Below, piece after piece: positions 1 through 11,038 of a stretch of DNA of 64,000 nucleotides (the stretch's first letter is position 1; each line of letters begins with the position of its first letter). Both the position numbers and the translations under genes were made by a program. Source of the stretch: Delphinapterus leucas (Eukaryota; Chordata; Mammalia; Artiodactyla; Monodontidae); assembly GCF_002288925.2 (NCBI RefSeq), contig NW_022098044.1:15275570-15339569 (forward strand), given 5' to 3'. The notes beneath the pieces were generated by a model. It worked only from the letters and a program-made list of their open reading frames with translations. It searched no databases and was not told where the DNA came from.

Positions 1-460
1 TTTCTAATCATTAGATATGTGCAACATTAGTCAAAAAGATATTCTTGTCTATTGGGGAATGTTTAAAATATAATGTACACTATTATATTAAAGTTTTTTG
101 ATGGGAACTGAAAAAAAGAGAATTTCTCAGAATTTCTGTTTGCAGGGCATACCCCCATAGTGGTGCGACCACCAGTGATGACCTCTGTAGGAAAAGTTGT
201 GGCTTTGTCTGTGTCAATATCTAAACTTGACATTTCCGGAACAGTGATGAGTGATGAAGTTGAAGGAAACTTTTTTAAACTACCAATAACTAAACAAATG
301 CTCATCAGCCATGCTCCAAAATTGAATTATCTTTCTATTCTATCAACAGAAAATGATATTATTACAAAATTTTTGCAAATATATACTTGTATTAATCATG
401 TTGTACACAAACTCACTATGTCAAGAAAGCTGGAAGAAAAGGTATAGAGAGATTTTTTGA
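1..460. other. Unassigned sequence open on both strands; possible exon or fossil exon
   Basis: On the plus strand the frame is open from about 145 to 447, with no ATG needed. It is preceded by a pyrimidine-rich run ending in 'tttctgtttgcag' at 145, a plausible splice acceptor, and followed by 'gaaaaggtatag' near 441, a weak donor. On the minus strand a second frame is open from 305 to 63. Its translation is Ser/Thr-rich in the middle, somewhat mucin-like, and 'ggggtatgcc' near 155 could be a donor. I recognise neither translation. Both-strand openness over about 240 bp can arise by chance, so this is only a candidate exon or pseudo-exon. Confidence 0.12.
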
Positions 461-564
461 AAAGAGGTGCTCTTACAACTCACTTTGGATTATGGCATCT
501 AATATCAGACGTCTGCTGAAACAGAGACTGTAACACTTGCTATATTTTTAAAGAGTTATTAGTA

Positions 565-860
565 TTTGGTTCATTTCACTTTCCTGCTCAAAATCCTTCA
601 GTGGCTCCCCATTGCTGACAGAGCTCAGTCTGAGTTCCCTCACCTAATCTGAAATGCCTTCCAGGCATGCTTCCTCCATTTATTTCCCTCAAGCACCAGT
701 TATTCTGCAGTCATTCCTTCTACTCTTAATTCCTCCACTTTGTACATGAATATCCTTCCCTTCAAGATACCACCCAAATCCCACTTGTGCCATATCCCAG
801 AACACTGTTGACTGAGGCAATCTTTTTATATGTTCACTTTCCGAGCATTTATTCTCATTA
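565..860 (+). repeat. L2 LINE 3' fragment
   Basis: The stretch begins with 'tcctgctcaaaatccttcag' followed by a 'tggctccccattgc' run, the hallmark of the 3' region of the ancient mammalian L2 LINE. It continues with the pyrimidine-rich 'ttcctccactttg' and 'ccacttgtgcc' text expected downstream. It is old and diverged, has no open frame and no target-site duplication is visible. The assignment rests on recognising the L2 consensus; the right edge is uncertain. Confidence 0.65.
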
Positions 861-1807
861 TTGCTTATTTGGCAGAGAGGGGGCCTGGTTCTGTGTCTAC
901 TGGTTATGTGACTTGGGGCAATAACTCAATATCTCTGAACTCCCACTCTTCTCATCCATATAAAGATGGAAATGAGGCTATCTGAATAATGTCACATGGT
1001 CATTGTGAAGATTAAGTAAGTGAGTACATACAAACCTTGCAGTGCATTGCCTGGCCTTGTGTGGCTGTATGACTGCTTCTCAGGTCCCTCTTTTATCGAG
1101 TCTGCATGTGGTGAGGCAAGGAGGTCCCACACTGTGACAGACATTCTGCTTTCTCTATCCTTGCTGCAGCAAGATGGCAATGTTCTTACACATTCAAATG
1201 GGGAACAAAAACATGGAACTGAGCAACTTTGGCAACCCAGCCCATTTTATCAGTAACTTGTGTATTCTAGCACCCTTCTGAGAATTATTTTTCTTTGTGG
1301 TTGGGGCCTCTTTCTGAGAAATGCTCTGTGGTATGTGGCTTGAGGTCCCAGAAGCAGAGAGGAGTTATGGACAGGGTCCTACTGCATCTTGTGACACAAG
1401 GTGGCTGCACCAATGGAAGGCCAAGTGGAACATATTTGTAGGTTTTCAAAAAAAAGTCAGTTCCTTCCTATTTGGCCTTTGACTTATATTATAGCATTTT
1501 TGCAATGAATATTTTCTAATCTTTTGAACTAGATTGTAATCTCCCAAAGATAGGAACCCTGTGTGTGGCATATTCCAGGCAGCCAACCTTAGACTGGATG
1601 GTTCCCTAACTCCCAGTGACTCTCCCAGGGCCATGTTTAACCCTACCCACATGGCCATCACTCTTTGACCCAAGAATGAAGACACATGGCTCACAGTGTC
1701 TAGCATGGTACCTGCATCTTTATCTCCAGGCAGTTAGTATGCATCCTTCCCTGAGTCCTGTTAATTTTACCTGAATATCTCTCCTATTTGTTACTTCTCT
1801 CTCTCTG
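861..1807. other. Intergenic stretch without a recognised element
   Basis: Nothing here could be assigned. Short open frames (1020-1256 plus, 1446-1706 minus) have no recognisable domain and no supporting splice or start context. Text near 1510-1580 faintly resembles an L2 tail but is too diverged to call. Confidence 0.4.
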
Positions 1808-1953
1808 TTTATCACCAACACCCTAGTGTAAGCCACTGTCATCTCTCAGCTGGGCTCCTTCAATCACCTCCTAACTGATCTCCTTATAAACATTCTAGAC
1901 CCATTGATCTGTTGTCAAACTATAGATGGAATGATCTTTTAAAAACAAATCTG
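1808..1953 (+). repeat. L2-like fragment, 5' half of a split element
   Basis: The text 'gctgggctccttcaatcacc' and 'cctaactgatctcc' followed by 'aatgatcttttaaaaacaaa' matches the region of L2 just upstream of its 'aaatctgatcatgt' segment. The element is interrupted at 1953 by an L1 insertion and resumes at 2563. Confidence 0.6.
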
Positions 1954-2562
1954 GCCACTATGGAAAACAATATCAAAATTCCTCAAAAAATTAAACATAA
2001 ACTTACTATATGATCCAGAAATTCCACTTCTGAGTATATACCTAAAACAAAAGAAAGCAGGAACTCAGACAGGTAGTTGTATAGCCATGTTCATAGCAGC
2101 ATTGTTCACAATAGCCAAGACGTGGAAGCAACCCAAGTATCCACTGATGGATGAATAGATAAATGATATGTGTTATATACATACAATGGAATATTATTGA
2201 GCCTTAAAAAAGGAAATTCTGACATATGCTGCAACATGGATAAGCGTTGAAGACGTTATAGTAAGTGAAATAAGACAATTACAAAGAAAAATACTGTATG
2301 ATTCTACATATAATAGGTATCTAGAGTAGTTGAATTCATAGAGACATAAAGCAGAACAGTGGTTGCCAGGGGCTGGGGGAAGGGAAGAGTGGGGAGTTAT
2401 TATTTAATGGGTATGGAGTTTCAGTTTGGGAAGATGAAAAAAGCTCTGGAGATGGATGGTGGTGATGTGGATGTACTTAATGCCACTAAACTCCACACTT
2501 AAAAATGGTAAATTTTGTCATATATATTTTACAACAATTAAAACATATACATAAGGATGGGG
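1954..2562 (+). mobile_element. L1 LINE 3' fragment inserted into L2
   Basis: This is a 5'-truncated L1 on the plus strand. It starts in the last part of ORF2 (text such as 'gttcatagcagcattgttca' and 'caatggaatattattgagcc', encoding the conserved ORF2 C-terminal region) and runs into the 3' UTR ('tggttgccaggggctggggg'). It is flanked by a perfect 12-bp target-site duplication, aaaacaaatctg, at 1942-1953 and 2563-2574. The ORF2 frame is broken, so it is a dead copy. The divergence suggests an older L1M-type element, and the intact duplication makes the insertion boundaries firm. Confidence 0.88.
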
Positions 2563-2810
2563 AAAACAAATCTGATCATGTTACTTAAGAAATCATCAAA
2601 GAAATCCTACTCTTCTTAGAATAAAAACAGAATCATTAGTGAGTTGACCAGGCTTGTATGACCTGAGCTCTGCCCATGTCTCCATCCTCTTCCCCACCTC
2701 CTCCATCTCTGTGCTCCAGCCACTGGCCTTGTTTAGTTCCTTAAGGAGTCTTGCTCCTTCCTACCTTAAGTCACCCCTCTGCTTGAGATGCTTTTCACCT
2801 AGATATAATG
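2563..2810 (+). repeat. L2-like fragment, 3' half of the split element
   Basis: The sequence resumes with 'aaatctgatcatgttact' and continues through 'ctctgtgctccagccactgg' and 'ttgctccttcc', the order expected in the L2 3' region. Together with 1808-1953 it forms one L2 copy split by the L1 at 1954-2562. Confidence 0.6.
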
Positions 2811-3245
2811 ACTTCTTGATAAAATACTAAGGGCCTGTTGCTGTACAAACCTGGGATCATGTTTCAGTTGATAACTTCCTTTCCTTGAAAAGTTTGGTCT
2901 GTCAAGATAAGGAGCATGTGTCCTATGCTTTTCCTATGGAAAAGCAACTTTGAGGGTTGGACTTCTAGAACTTGAAGTCTCTAGCCTTTTTATTTTTTTT
3001 TAAATGTTTCTGCTGCTTCATTAATTTCTTCTCAAAAAATAGACATATGTCTAAATATCTGATACTAAAAGATGACTTTCAGTATTTCAGGAAAAAAAAA
3101 GAGAATAACATTACCAATCAGAAAACTGTGAGTTAAACAGTGTTTCATGCTGTGAGCAGTTGATGAAATAAAGAAATTGCTACCAAATTTTGTCATTTGG
3201 AAATCTATATAGCTTACATTAAAAAAAAAGTTTAAATATCATACA
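2811..3245. other. Intergenic, A/T-rich, nothing recognised
   Basis: The stretch is AT-rich with short A and T runs. I see no open frame, repeat family or regulatory signature that I can support. Confidence 0.4.
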
Positions 3246-4040
3246 AAAATTTGACCTTTTTTGGGTGTTGAATTCTCTGAGTTTCAACACACATATAGGT
3301 TCACGTAACTACCACCACAACCAGAATACAGAAGCTTTATCACCCCCAAAAAACTTATTCATACTGCCGCCTTGGTAAGCAAATCCTCCTTCAGCCTCTA
3401 GCCCCTGGCAAGCACTGATCTGCTCTCCATTACCATTGTTTCGCTTTTCCAAAATGTCAAATAAATGGAATCATACAGTATGTAATCTGAGGCTGGCTTC
3501 TTTCACTATAATGCAAGGTTCATCCAGGTTGTTTTATTTATCTACAACTCATTCCTTTGAAGGCATTTGGGTTGTTTACAAGTTTTGCAATTATGAATAG
3601 AGCTGCTATAAACAGGTTTTTGTGTAAACACAAGTATTCATTTCCCTAGGGTAAGTACCCATGAGTGGGATTGCTGGGTCATATGGCTAGTGTATGTGTA
3701 GCTTTATAAGAAACTGCTAAACTATTTTTCCAGAGTGGATGTACCATTTTGCATGCTCACCAACAATGTATGAGAGTTCAGTTTGCTCTACATCCTCACT
3801 AACACTTGATTTGTGAGATTTTTTTTTTTTGAGAATTATACTTTCTACAAGATATGTAGTGATTTTTCATCATGGTTTAAATTTACATGATCCTAATGGC
3901 AAGTGATGCTGAGCATATTTTCACGGGGTTATTTGCCATCTTTATATCCTCTTTAGTGCAGTGTTTGTTCAAGTCTTTTCCTAGGTTTTATTTATTTATT
4001 ATTCTGATCAGAATATCTTTTGTTTGAACTCTGTTAATTT
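3246..4040 (-). mobile_element. Old L1M LINE, 3' part
   Basis: Read on the minus strand this is the 3' UTR and ORF2 C-terminal region of an old L1. Diagnostic plus-strand text includes 'agcccctggcaagcactgat', 'aaataaatggaatcatacag', 'gtgggattgctgggtcatat' and 'agtgatgctgagcatatttt'. Many indels have destroyed the frame. The element is interrupted at about 4041 by a younger L1 and resumes after 4687. Confidence 0.85.
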
Positions 4041-4687
4041 TCTTTTTTTTTTTTACATCTTTATTGGAGTATGATTGCTTTACAATGTTGTGTTAGTTTT
4101 TTTTTGTATAAAAAAGTGAATCAGATATACATATATCTCCATATCCCCTCTCTCTTGCCCCTCCGTCCCCCCCTTCCTATCCCACACCTCTAGGTAGTCA
4201 CAAAGCACCGAGCTGATCCCCCTGTGCTATGTAGCTGCTTCCCATTAGCTATCTATTTTGCATTTGGTAGCGTATATATGTCAATGCTACTCTCTCAATT
4301 TGTCCCAGCTTCCCCTTCCCTGCCCCTGACCCCCATGTTTTCAAGTCCATTCTCTACATCTGCATCTTTCTTCCTGTCCTGCCCCTAGGTTCATCAGAAC
4401 CATTTTTTTTTTTAAGATTCCATATGTATGTATTAGCATACAGTATTTGTTTTTCTCTTTCTGACTTACTTCACTCTGTATGACAGACTCTAGGTCCATC
4501 CACTTCACTACAAATAACTCAATTTCATTTCTTTTCATGGCTGAGTAATATTCCATTGTACATATGTGCCACATATTTTTTATCCATTCATCTTTTGAGG
4601 GACACTTAGGTTGCTTCCATGTCCTGGCTGTTGTAAATAGTGCTGCAGTGAACATTGTGGTACATGTCTCTTTTTGAATTATGGTTT
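4041..4687 (-). mobile_element. Younger L1 LINE 3' fragment nested in L1M
   Basis: This 5'-truncated L1 in minus orientation starts with a T-run (its poly-A) and an artiodactyl/cetacean-type 3' UTR ('ttggagtatgattgctttac', 'accgagctgatccccctgtg'). The minus-strand frame 4341-4655 encodes the last ~100 residues of the ORF2 protein, including the motifs ARTWKQPKCPS and TMEYYSAMKRNE and the end of the conserved QSEVSQKEKNKY region. The frame is intact only over this remnant, which lacks the endonuclease and reverse transcriptase domains. It lies inside the older L1M, which continues on both sides. Confidence 0.88.
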
Positions 4688-6015
4688 TAAATTGGGTTGC
4701 TTGTTTTCTTACTGTTGAGTTTTGAGAAATTTTTTAAAATATATTTTGAATATGAGGCCTTTGCTGGATGTATGATTTGGAAATGTTTTAGCCCATTGTG
4801 TAGGTTATCTTTTCATTATCTTAATAGAGTCTTATACAGAACAAAATATTTACTTTTGATAAAATCTAATTTATTGATAATTTTTCATCTCTAGTTTGTG
4901 CTTTTAATGTCATTTTAAGAAGCCTACCTCCAGGTTATAAAGATTTTCTCCTAAATTTTCTTCTAAACTTTTTACTTTTCACATTTTGATTTATAATCTA
5001 TTTTGAATTAATATTTGTTTATGGTGTAAGATTTAGGTAGAGCTTCAGGTTTTACATGTAAATGTTTAATGGTTCCAACACCATTTGTTGGATTCATCGA
5101 TATATTTCTCTTGGTAATTTCTAGCTTAATTCTATTATGTCAGAGAATATACTTTGTTAACTTCTTTTAAATTTGTCAAGATTTGTTTTATGACCCCATA
5201 ATAGCCTATCTTGATGAATGTTCCATGTGGACTTGAAAAGATCATGTATTATGCTGTTGTTGGGTGAAGTGTTCTATAAATTTTAATTAGATGCTGTTAG
5301 TTTATGGCGGTGCTCAGTTCTTCCATATCCATGTTGATTTTCTGTCTGCTTGTTTGCATGAAGACTAAAGAGTGTTAAAGTCTCCAATTATAATTAAGAA
5401 TTTGCCCATCTCTCATTCCAGGTTTATCAGCTTTTTAAAAAATGTTATTTATTCATTTATTTATTTAAATATATTCTTTCTACTTATTTACCATTGTGCA
5501 TCCTCCAAAGGTGACCAGAGTTGTTGTTTTTTTTTAATTTGCATCAGTATGAGCTCATGGATTTCAATATACTTGATGGTGTATCAATCCATTCCAGTTC
5601 ACATCCCTAGTGATGATCAAATAAGCAACTTCAAGTTGGCCTCCAAGTTTCTGTAAATGAATCTGGTAGCCTTAGAAGACTTCCTTGTTTTTTGTTAATT
5701 GAAGTATAGTTGATCAAATTTTGCTTTATACATCTTGATGCTGTGTTGTTAGGTGCATATATATTTAGACTATTATGAGTCTTAATGAACTGACTTTTTT
5801 TTTTTTTTACCATTATGTTATGTTCTTTTTGGCCTTAGTAACTCTCCTTATTCTGAAATATACTTTGTCTGACATTAAGTTCAACATTCTAGCTTTCTTT
5901 TGATTCATGTATGTGAAGTATATCTTTGCCCATCCCTTTAATTTTAACCTACATATATAAGGAGGGTTTTGTGAAGACAGTATATATTTAGTTTTTTTTA
6001 GGTACTCTGACATTC
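4688..6015 (-). mobile_element. Old L1M LINE, ORF2 part, continued
   Basis: The old minus-strand L1 resumes with 'aaattgggttgcttg' and 'gaggcctttgctggatgtat', and continues through diverged ORF2 text such as 'catgtggacttgaaaagatc' and 'gtctccaattataattaaga'. Short extraneous segments, for example around 5430-5650, may be further insertions or unalignable decay. The minus-strand frames 5631-5813 and 5813-6013 are fragments of this decayed coding region, not genes. Confidence 0.7.
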
Positions 6016-6720
6016 TTCATCTATTATTTGGTATGTTAGGCCATGTACTTTTGGAAGCATAGTTCTGATAGTGACTTTAAGGTCTTTGATAATCCCAGCA
6101 TCTCTGTGACTTCAGGGTTGACATCTGTTAATTGTCTTTTCCATTGAGTTGAAATTTTCCTGGTTCTTTGTAATGCAAACTAATTTTGGATTATATCCTG
6201 AACATTTTAAATACTGTATTAGAATCCCTGGGTCTTTTTTACCTTCTAAAAAGAATGTTGATTTTGTTGTTCTTGTTGCTGTTGTTGCCATTGTTTTGGT
6301 AGGCATCACTGAGATTAGGTTTGGGCCACAAATTCTGACCTGGCCTCTCTGAGTTCTGGTTTCAACATAAATCTGTTTTAAAAATATTTTCAGTGCTACT
6401 CAGATCAGTCTGGGTGGTTAGTTTGCGACCTGTGCTCAGTTCTCAAGGCCTGTAGAATGCCATGCCCAGGTAGGAGGTGTACTTAGGAGTTCATACCCAA
6501 CTTCATGGAATCACCCTCCTGATCTTGATCCTCTCTGTAATTCTGCCAACACTGCTTTTTGCTCTAGAATTTCCCTTCCCAGTTTTATGACCAGAAACCT
6601 GGGACTTGAATTTCCCAACTGTTCCATAAACTTCCAGTATCTGTGCCTACGTCCAAGGCCAAGTGGTGGGAGGAGAAAGGGCCAAAGAAAATACAGCTGT
6701 GTGTGTTCACTGTGCACTCT
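6016..6720 (-). repeat. Probable 5' region of old L1M
   Basis: The text 'ttttggattatatcctgaac' followed by 'attttaaatactgtattag' resembles the upstream region of old mammalian L1 elements in minus orientation, which would extend the L1M at 3246-6015. Divergence is high and the boundaries are guesses. Confidence 0.35.
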
Positions 6721-7205
6721 TGGGACACAGTTCCTTTGATCAAAAAGAAGTTTTAAGGTACCTTCCCACTGCCATTTATTTCACTGTGCTACCACCAGGA
6801 TCATCAAAGGATTGCTTGTGGGGGTGTTATCGTAGGAGAGAAGAGAAGAAAATAAAAGAGAAAGCCCAAGGTGTTGTCCTCAATCACTCTGGCCCTTTTC
6901 TGCTCCACAGACAAGAAAGGGAGGTCTTCTCTTGAGGCTCTTTCTGTCCATATTTGCTGTGTATTTCAGGGCTATAGGCTACCTTTGATTCCTGGCTGGG
7001 TAATATTGGAGGGAAAAAATGAAGAACTCACCACTGACTCAGCGGGAGTTCAAAATCTGGTTTCCTTCCCTGATCCACCCACTACCATACATGGTTATGG
7101 TCCTCAGAAACCCCCTCTTTGCATTCTATCCAAGCTTTATAGTTGCATTCAGTGGGAGAGGCAGAGTGGAGTGTTTTACCCCATCTTCTCTACAACCAGA
7201 TCACA
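6721..7205. other. Intergenic stretch without a recognised element
   Basis: Three overlapping open frames of 90-115 codons on the plus strand (6663-6935, 6871-7218, 7019-7366) have no recognised motif, and they compete for the same DNA. I see no signal peptide, domain or Kozak-like start that favours one of them. Confidence 0.35.
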
Positions 7206-7565
7206 GCTTACACTTTAAAGATACTTTTACAATTATAAAATTAATACCTATGCATGGTAGATACTATGAGGAATATGCAGGTAAGGAAAAAGAAAAAAGT
7301 GAAAATGACCCCCAATACCAACACTTCAGTGTAACTTCTATTTATTTGCATTGTAAGCAAAATTAGATCATGTCGTACATGCGGCTTTTTTTCTTTTCAC
7401 ATAGTATGCTGTAGACCTATTTCCATGGTAATATACATTCTTCTCCAAAACCATTTTTCAAAATTGCATGGCAAGTATTACTTCATTTGAGTGTGTACCC
7501 TAATATTTTCAACCAAATTCTTATCATTCAGCATTCAGGTTGCACAGCTTTTGTATTGGTTGCAG
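7206..7565 (-). repeat. Old L1M-class fragment
   Basis: Plus-strand text such as 'tagatcatgtcgtacatgcg', 'ttttcttttcacatagtatg' and 'acattcttctccaaaaccat' matches, in reverse orientation, the old L1 3'-region family that also appears in plus orientation at 20435-20940. It is non-coding and strongly diverged. Confidence 0.45.
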
Positions 7566-8634
7566 CCAATGGGTAAGTAGCTGGAGAAATCACAACAGAA
7601 GCTAACTTCTCTTAAATCCTCTTTAGGGCCCATTTGAACTTTTGAAACAAAAATATGCTATTTTACAACTCTGCCCCCACCTCCAATTGGCAAAATTTAT
7701 GCTCTACAAAGAGGACCACATTTTAAATGCAATGGCCAGGATTCCTATAGAAAACAGAATAAGAAGGAGCTCTGCTATAAAAATAGCATCTCACATCTAA
7801 GCACAGAGAGAACTCCATCTGGGGTTAGATGCCCTAAAGAGCAGTCAACAGTGTAGTCTCCTTAAAAATAAGTGCATCACCATTATTTTTAGGTGTCTCT
7901 GCGCCTCAGCCCCTGCCACACAAGATAAAGGTGTGCTTGTGCCTGCATGACAGTGATAAGATGCCACGAGGAAGTGTTTGTAGATGGCTGTGGTTTAAAA
8001 AAAACCAAAACACAAAGAACTCTTTAAGTCTTCCTTTCACCCTTATTAAAATTTGGGGAAGATTACTGTGGAATTTGTGCTCTATCTCAGAAACAAATCA
8101 TAACCTTTTCATAAGGCTGCCCTAGGCCGCCTGAAGTATAGCTTATTATTTCACAGTGGCTTGATAAATGGGAAAATGTATATGAAAACCTTCAATACAC
8201 ACTTAGAAAGCCCTAAGCCAAACCTGCCTGTCCTACTGACTTTATTAGAGAACTGACTGGTAGTTGGCCACTTACAATAATAATGCAAGGTAAGGTTAAA
8301 AAACATGCGCCTACATTTATGCATACACACATACATGTATCTTTGTGTGTGTATGTGTATATGTACATGTTCATATAACAGCAGCTCCGTCTATGATATT
8401 CCATCAGCTCTGCAACTCGAGATTCTCTAAGGTGTTTTAAGGCTTATTGAAAACCCCATGGATGCTTTGTAGAATAATGTATGATATCTAAGCATAAAAC
8501 AATGGGGAAAATAAATAATTTTATAATAAGAACTGAGGGTCTCACAAAAAGATGGAACACTCTATGAAGTTAATCCCTACAAAATCTGATGTCCTGGAAA
8601 TAAACAGGTCTGGAGGTAAGGTTTGACAGTAATA
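7566..8634. other. Intergenic; short TG-type microsatellite near 8327-8385
   Basis: I found no gene or interspersed repeat that I can name. An imperfect alternating purine-pyrimidine run (acacacatacatg, then tgtgtgtgtatgtgtatatg) lies at about 8327-8385. Confidence 0.4.
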
Positions 8635-8848
8635 AAAATAATCAACATAATACCTGAAATTTAAGGAGCATTTACTTTGTACTCCGTGCTTACAGCTTTC
8701 TCTTTGATGCCTTTAACAGTTTAAAATCAGTCCTATTATTTTTCCAGCAAGGAAACAGAGCTTTGGAAGAGTTCAATAACCGGCCCAAACTCCCACAGTT
8801 GTTAAGTTCCGAGTGTAGGATTTAAACCTGGATCTCCCTGATCCCAGG
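8635..8848 (+). repeat. MIR SINE
   Basis: The classical MIR core is visible: 'ggagcatttactttgtac', 'caaggaaacagagctttgga', then a segment ending 'gtaggatttaaacctgg'. The 3' end is disrupted by a CHR-2 SINE that inserted at about 8853. Confidence 0.7.
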
Positions 8849-8852
8849 GTCT

Positions 8853-9062
8853 TTTTTTTTTTTTTTTTTTTTTCTGTACGCGGGCCTCTCACTGTTGTGG
8901 CCTCTCCCGTTGCTGACCACAGGCTCCAGATGTGCAGGCCCAGCGGCCATGGCTCACAGGCCCAGCCGCTCCGCGGCATGTGGGATCTTCCCGGACCGGG
9001 GCACGAACCCGTGTCCCCTGCATGGGCAGGCGGACTCCCAACCACTGTGCCACCAGGGAAGC
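8853..9062 (-). mobile_element. CHR-2-type cetacean SINE
   Basis: Read on the minus strand this is a tRNA-derived SINE, starting 'gggcttccctggtggcacag' near 9062 and ending in a poly-A seen as T22 at 8852-8873. Its GC-rich body includes 'atcccacatgccgcggagcg' and 'gagaggccacaacagtg', characteristic of the long CHR-2 form in whales and dolphins. Flanking target-site duplications differ at one base: cccagggtct at 8843-8852 and cccagggcct at 9063-9072. The tRNA-like head should carry RNA polymerase III box A/B remnants. It lies at the 3' end of a MIR. Confidence 0.92.
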
Positions 9063-9072
9063 CCCAGGGCCT

Positions 9073-10245
9073 TGTTTTTAACCACCTGTTTTCTTTCCCT
9101 TGGTTTCCCTGTTCCAGACTCAGAATAACCCCTGCCTCTATGTTCATTTGATTTCACCCCAACTTTGGTTTCTGGATTCCATTCCAGGTATGCCTTACTT
9201 GGGGGGCATATTTTACAGAGTGAAAATATTTTTTTAAAAAGAGGTCTTTCTGGATTTCCCCTTCCTTTTGCTATAGATATTGGAACAGTTTCAGCAAGTA
9301 AAGCAACTTGGCATATATAATAAGAATAAGGAAAAATATTTCTATGACTACTATTTACCTCTTTACCTCTTCTCCACACAATGGAGAGAATTCTGCTTTG
9401 GCCCCAGAGCTGCTGTCCATCTGTACCTGCCCAGGGAGATGATGAACCTTGCAGCCTTTGCTTGGGCCCGATCAGAGCAATGAAGAAATAAACACAAAGC
9501 TGGAAATGTGAAGGTGGGAGTGGCTTTGGAAAGAACTGCAAATTATTTGTGGACAAACAGAAAAGAATGAAGGTATATGGAAAGCTGCAAGGGGAGGAAA
9601 GCAAGGACAGATGTGGGCTGGGGGGAGGGGTCTTCAGGGAGCTTCGGAAAAGGAGTGGAGAAACTTTGGAGTGAATGATAGCACAGACAAAGATGAGAAG
9701 TGGTTGGTGAAGGGCAGCAGGAAAGTGAGTGGCATTACTGCTCTTATTCGTTGGGTCTCCTTTCAGGTTCTTCCAAAGATGGAAGAAACGTCTGGTAGCA
9801 TTTTCATTACTTTTTATGACTGCTCTGTGTTTCTGCAAAAGTGACCTCAGGCTAGGGCTGAGCTGCAAGCGCCCCTGTTACAAAGGTGCGGTACAAACTT
9901 CTTCCTAAATGTGGGTTTTAGTTTGTACAGTTGTTTAGTTTGTATTATTTGAGATTCAATTTTATCTATTTTTTATTAGATTCTAACATCTTGGTTGTCA
10001 GCATACAATGTCCCACTGGGAGCTCTGTAGTTTTAATGGACAGATTTCCATGTAAGCCGAGGAAAGGAGGCGTGTGTGAAATGAATAAATCCTGCAGTGA
10101 TCAGAACTTTTTGTTTTTCTGTAATTCTCTTGAAAATAGAATGGTTGTCTTAAAAGATTTATGGAACTCCTTTGGTATACAGTATCTTTAAAATTAATAC
10201 ATTTAAGCAGTTATACTGAGATGAACAGTTATCACTTCCAACAGA
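9073..10245. other. Intergenic, purine-rich plus strand; possible exon-like frame at 9280
   Basis: A good pyrimidine-rich acceptor-like run ends at 'cttttgctatag' near 9277, followed by an open frame 9280-9483 on the plus strand ending in TGA. The product is not recognised and no matching donor is needed for a last exon. The opposite strand has a 304-codon frame (8954-9868) that runs into the SINE; it is better explained by composition, since the plus strand is purine-rich here. Confidence 0.2.
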
Positions 10246-10400
10246 AATGTCAAACTTCCTAGTATGACACGTTGAGCAGCTACTATGTGCCAGGCATCAG
10301 GATCCATGACTGGAGTACAATGATAAATTTATAATACAATCTCTGCTCTCAGGCTCACAGTCTGGTAAGGAAATGAGCATGTAATGACACACAGGCAGTT
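10246..10400 (+). repeat. Ancient L2/MIR-class fragment
   Basis: The stretch 'gagcagctactatgtgccag' followed by 'tctctgctctcaggctcaca' is typical of a very widespread ancient mammalian repeat of the L2/MIR group. The exact family cannot be settled by eye. Confidence 0.45.
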
Positions 10401-10906
10401 CAGTTGACTCAGTTCTAAAATAAATTGATTAATGTACACAGTACAGGTTATCCTGTTTATCCTACGGTGATGGTTCCACTCCTCATAAACTCTACAGCTA
10501 TAACATTTCTAACCAGGGTTTGGTGGGGAAAAAAAGGGGGTTGGCAGAGAGTTTCAGGATTGCAAATACGAATTACTTTTTCCAATAGAATTTCAATATG
10601 AAAAGAGTTCTTGTAGCCATAGCTAAAGAGTTTTAAACCTAAACACCATCCAGCAAGTCCAACTTTTGCATATTTATAGTCAAGAGAATAAACCGAAATG
10701 GGCTTGAAATAATGCCTTTGCCAGACTGGCCCTTCCTTGTTCTACTGTTTTGTTTCTCAGCATCCCCCTCAGATATCTGATGCTCCAGGAGACCAGAGTC
10801 ATCCTATTCCTGGCATAATTGAATAGAGTATGTCTTCACTCTCCATAAACATGGAAGTAATAAATATTCAACAAATACATGAATTCAAGTCTCATTTTAA
10901 ATATTT
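10401..10906. other. Intergenic, nothing recognised
   Basis: The sequence is AT-rich with no supported frame or repeat assignment. Confidence 0.4.
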
Positions 10907-10915
10907 CTTCCTCGG

Positions 10916-11038
10916 GAGTTCCCTGGCTGTCCAGTGGTTAAGAATCCATGCTCCCAATGCAGGGGGCGCAGGTTCAATACCTGGTTGGGGAACTAAGGTC
11001 CCACATGCCCTGTGGCCGGGCCAAAAAAAAAAAAATTG
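10916..11038 (+). mobile_element. CHR-1-type short tRNA-derived SINE
   Basis: A roughly 120-bp SINE begins 'agttccctggctgtccagtg'. It has an internal 'ggttcaatacctggttgggg' that preserves a tRNA-like box B, and ends 'ggccgggcc' plus an A-run. It is flanked by a perfect 9-bp target-site duplication, cttcctcgg, at 10907-10915 and 11039-11047. The short form is shared by cetaceans, hippos and ruminants. Confidence 0.92.

Noticed and set aside
8954..9868. 304-codon minus-strand frame, the longest in the window
   Set aside because: Its last ~35 codons are antisense/sense SINE sequence and the rest lies opposite a purine-rich plus strand, which removes stops by composition. No recognised domain; several competing frames on the other strand.
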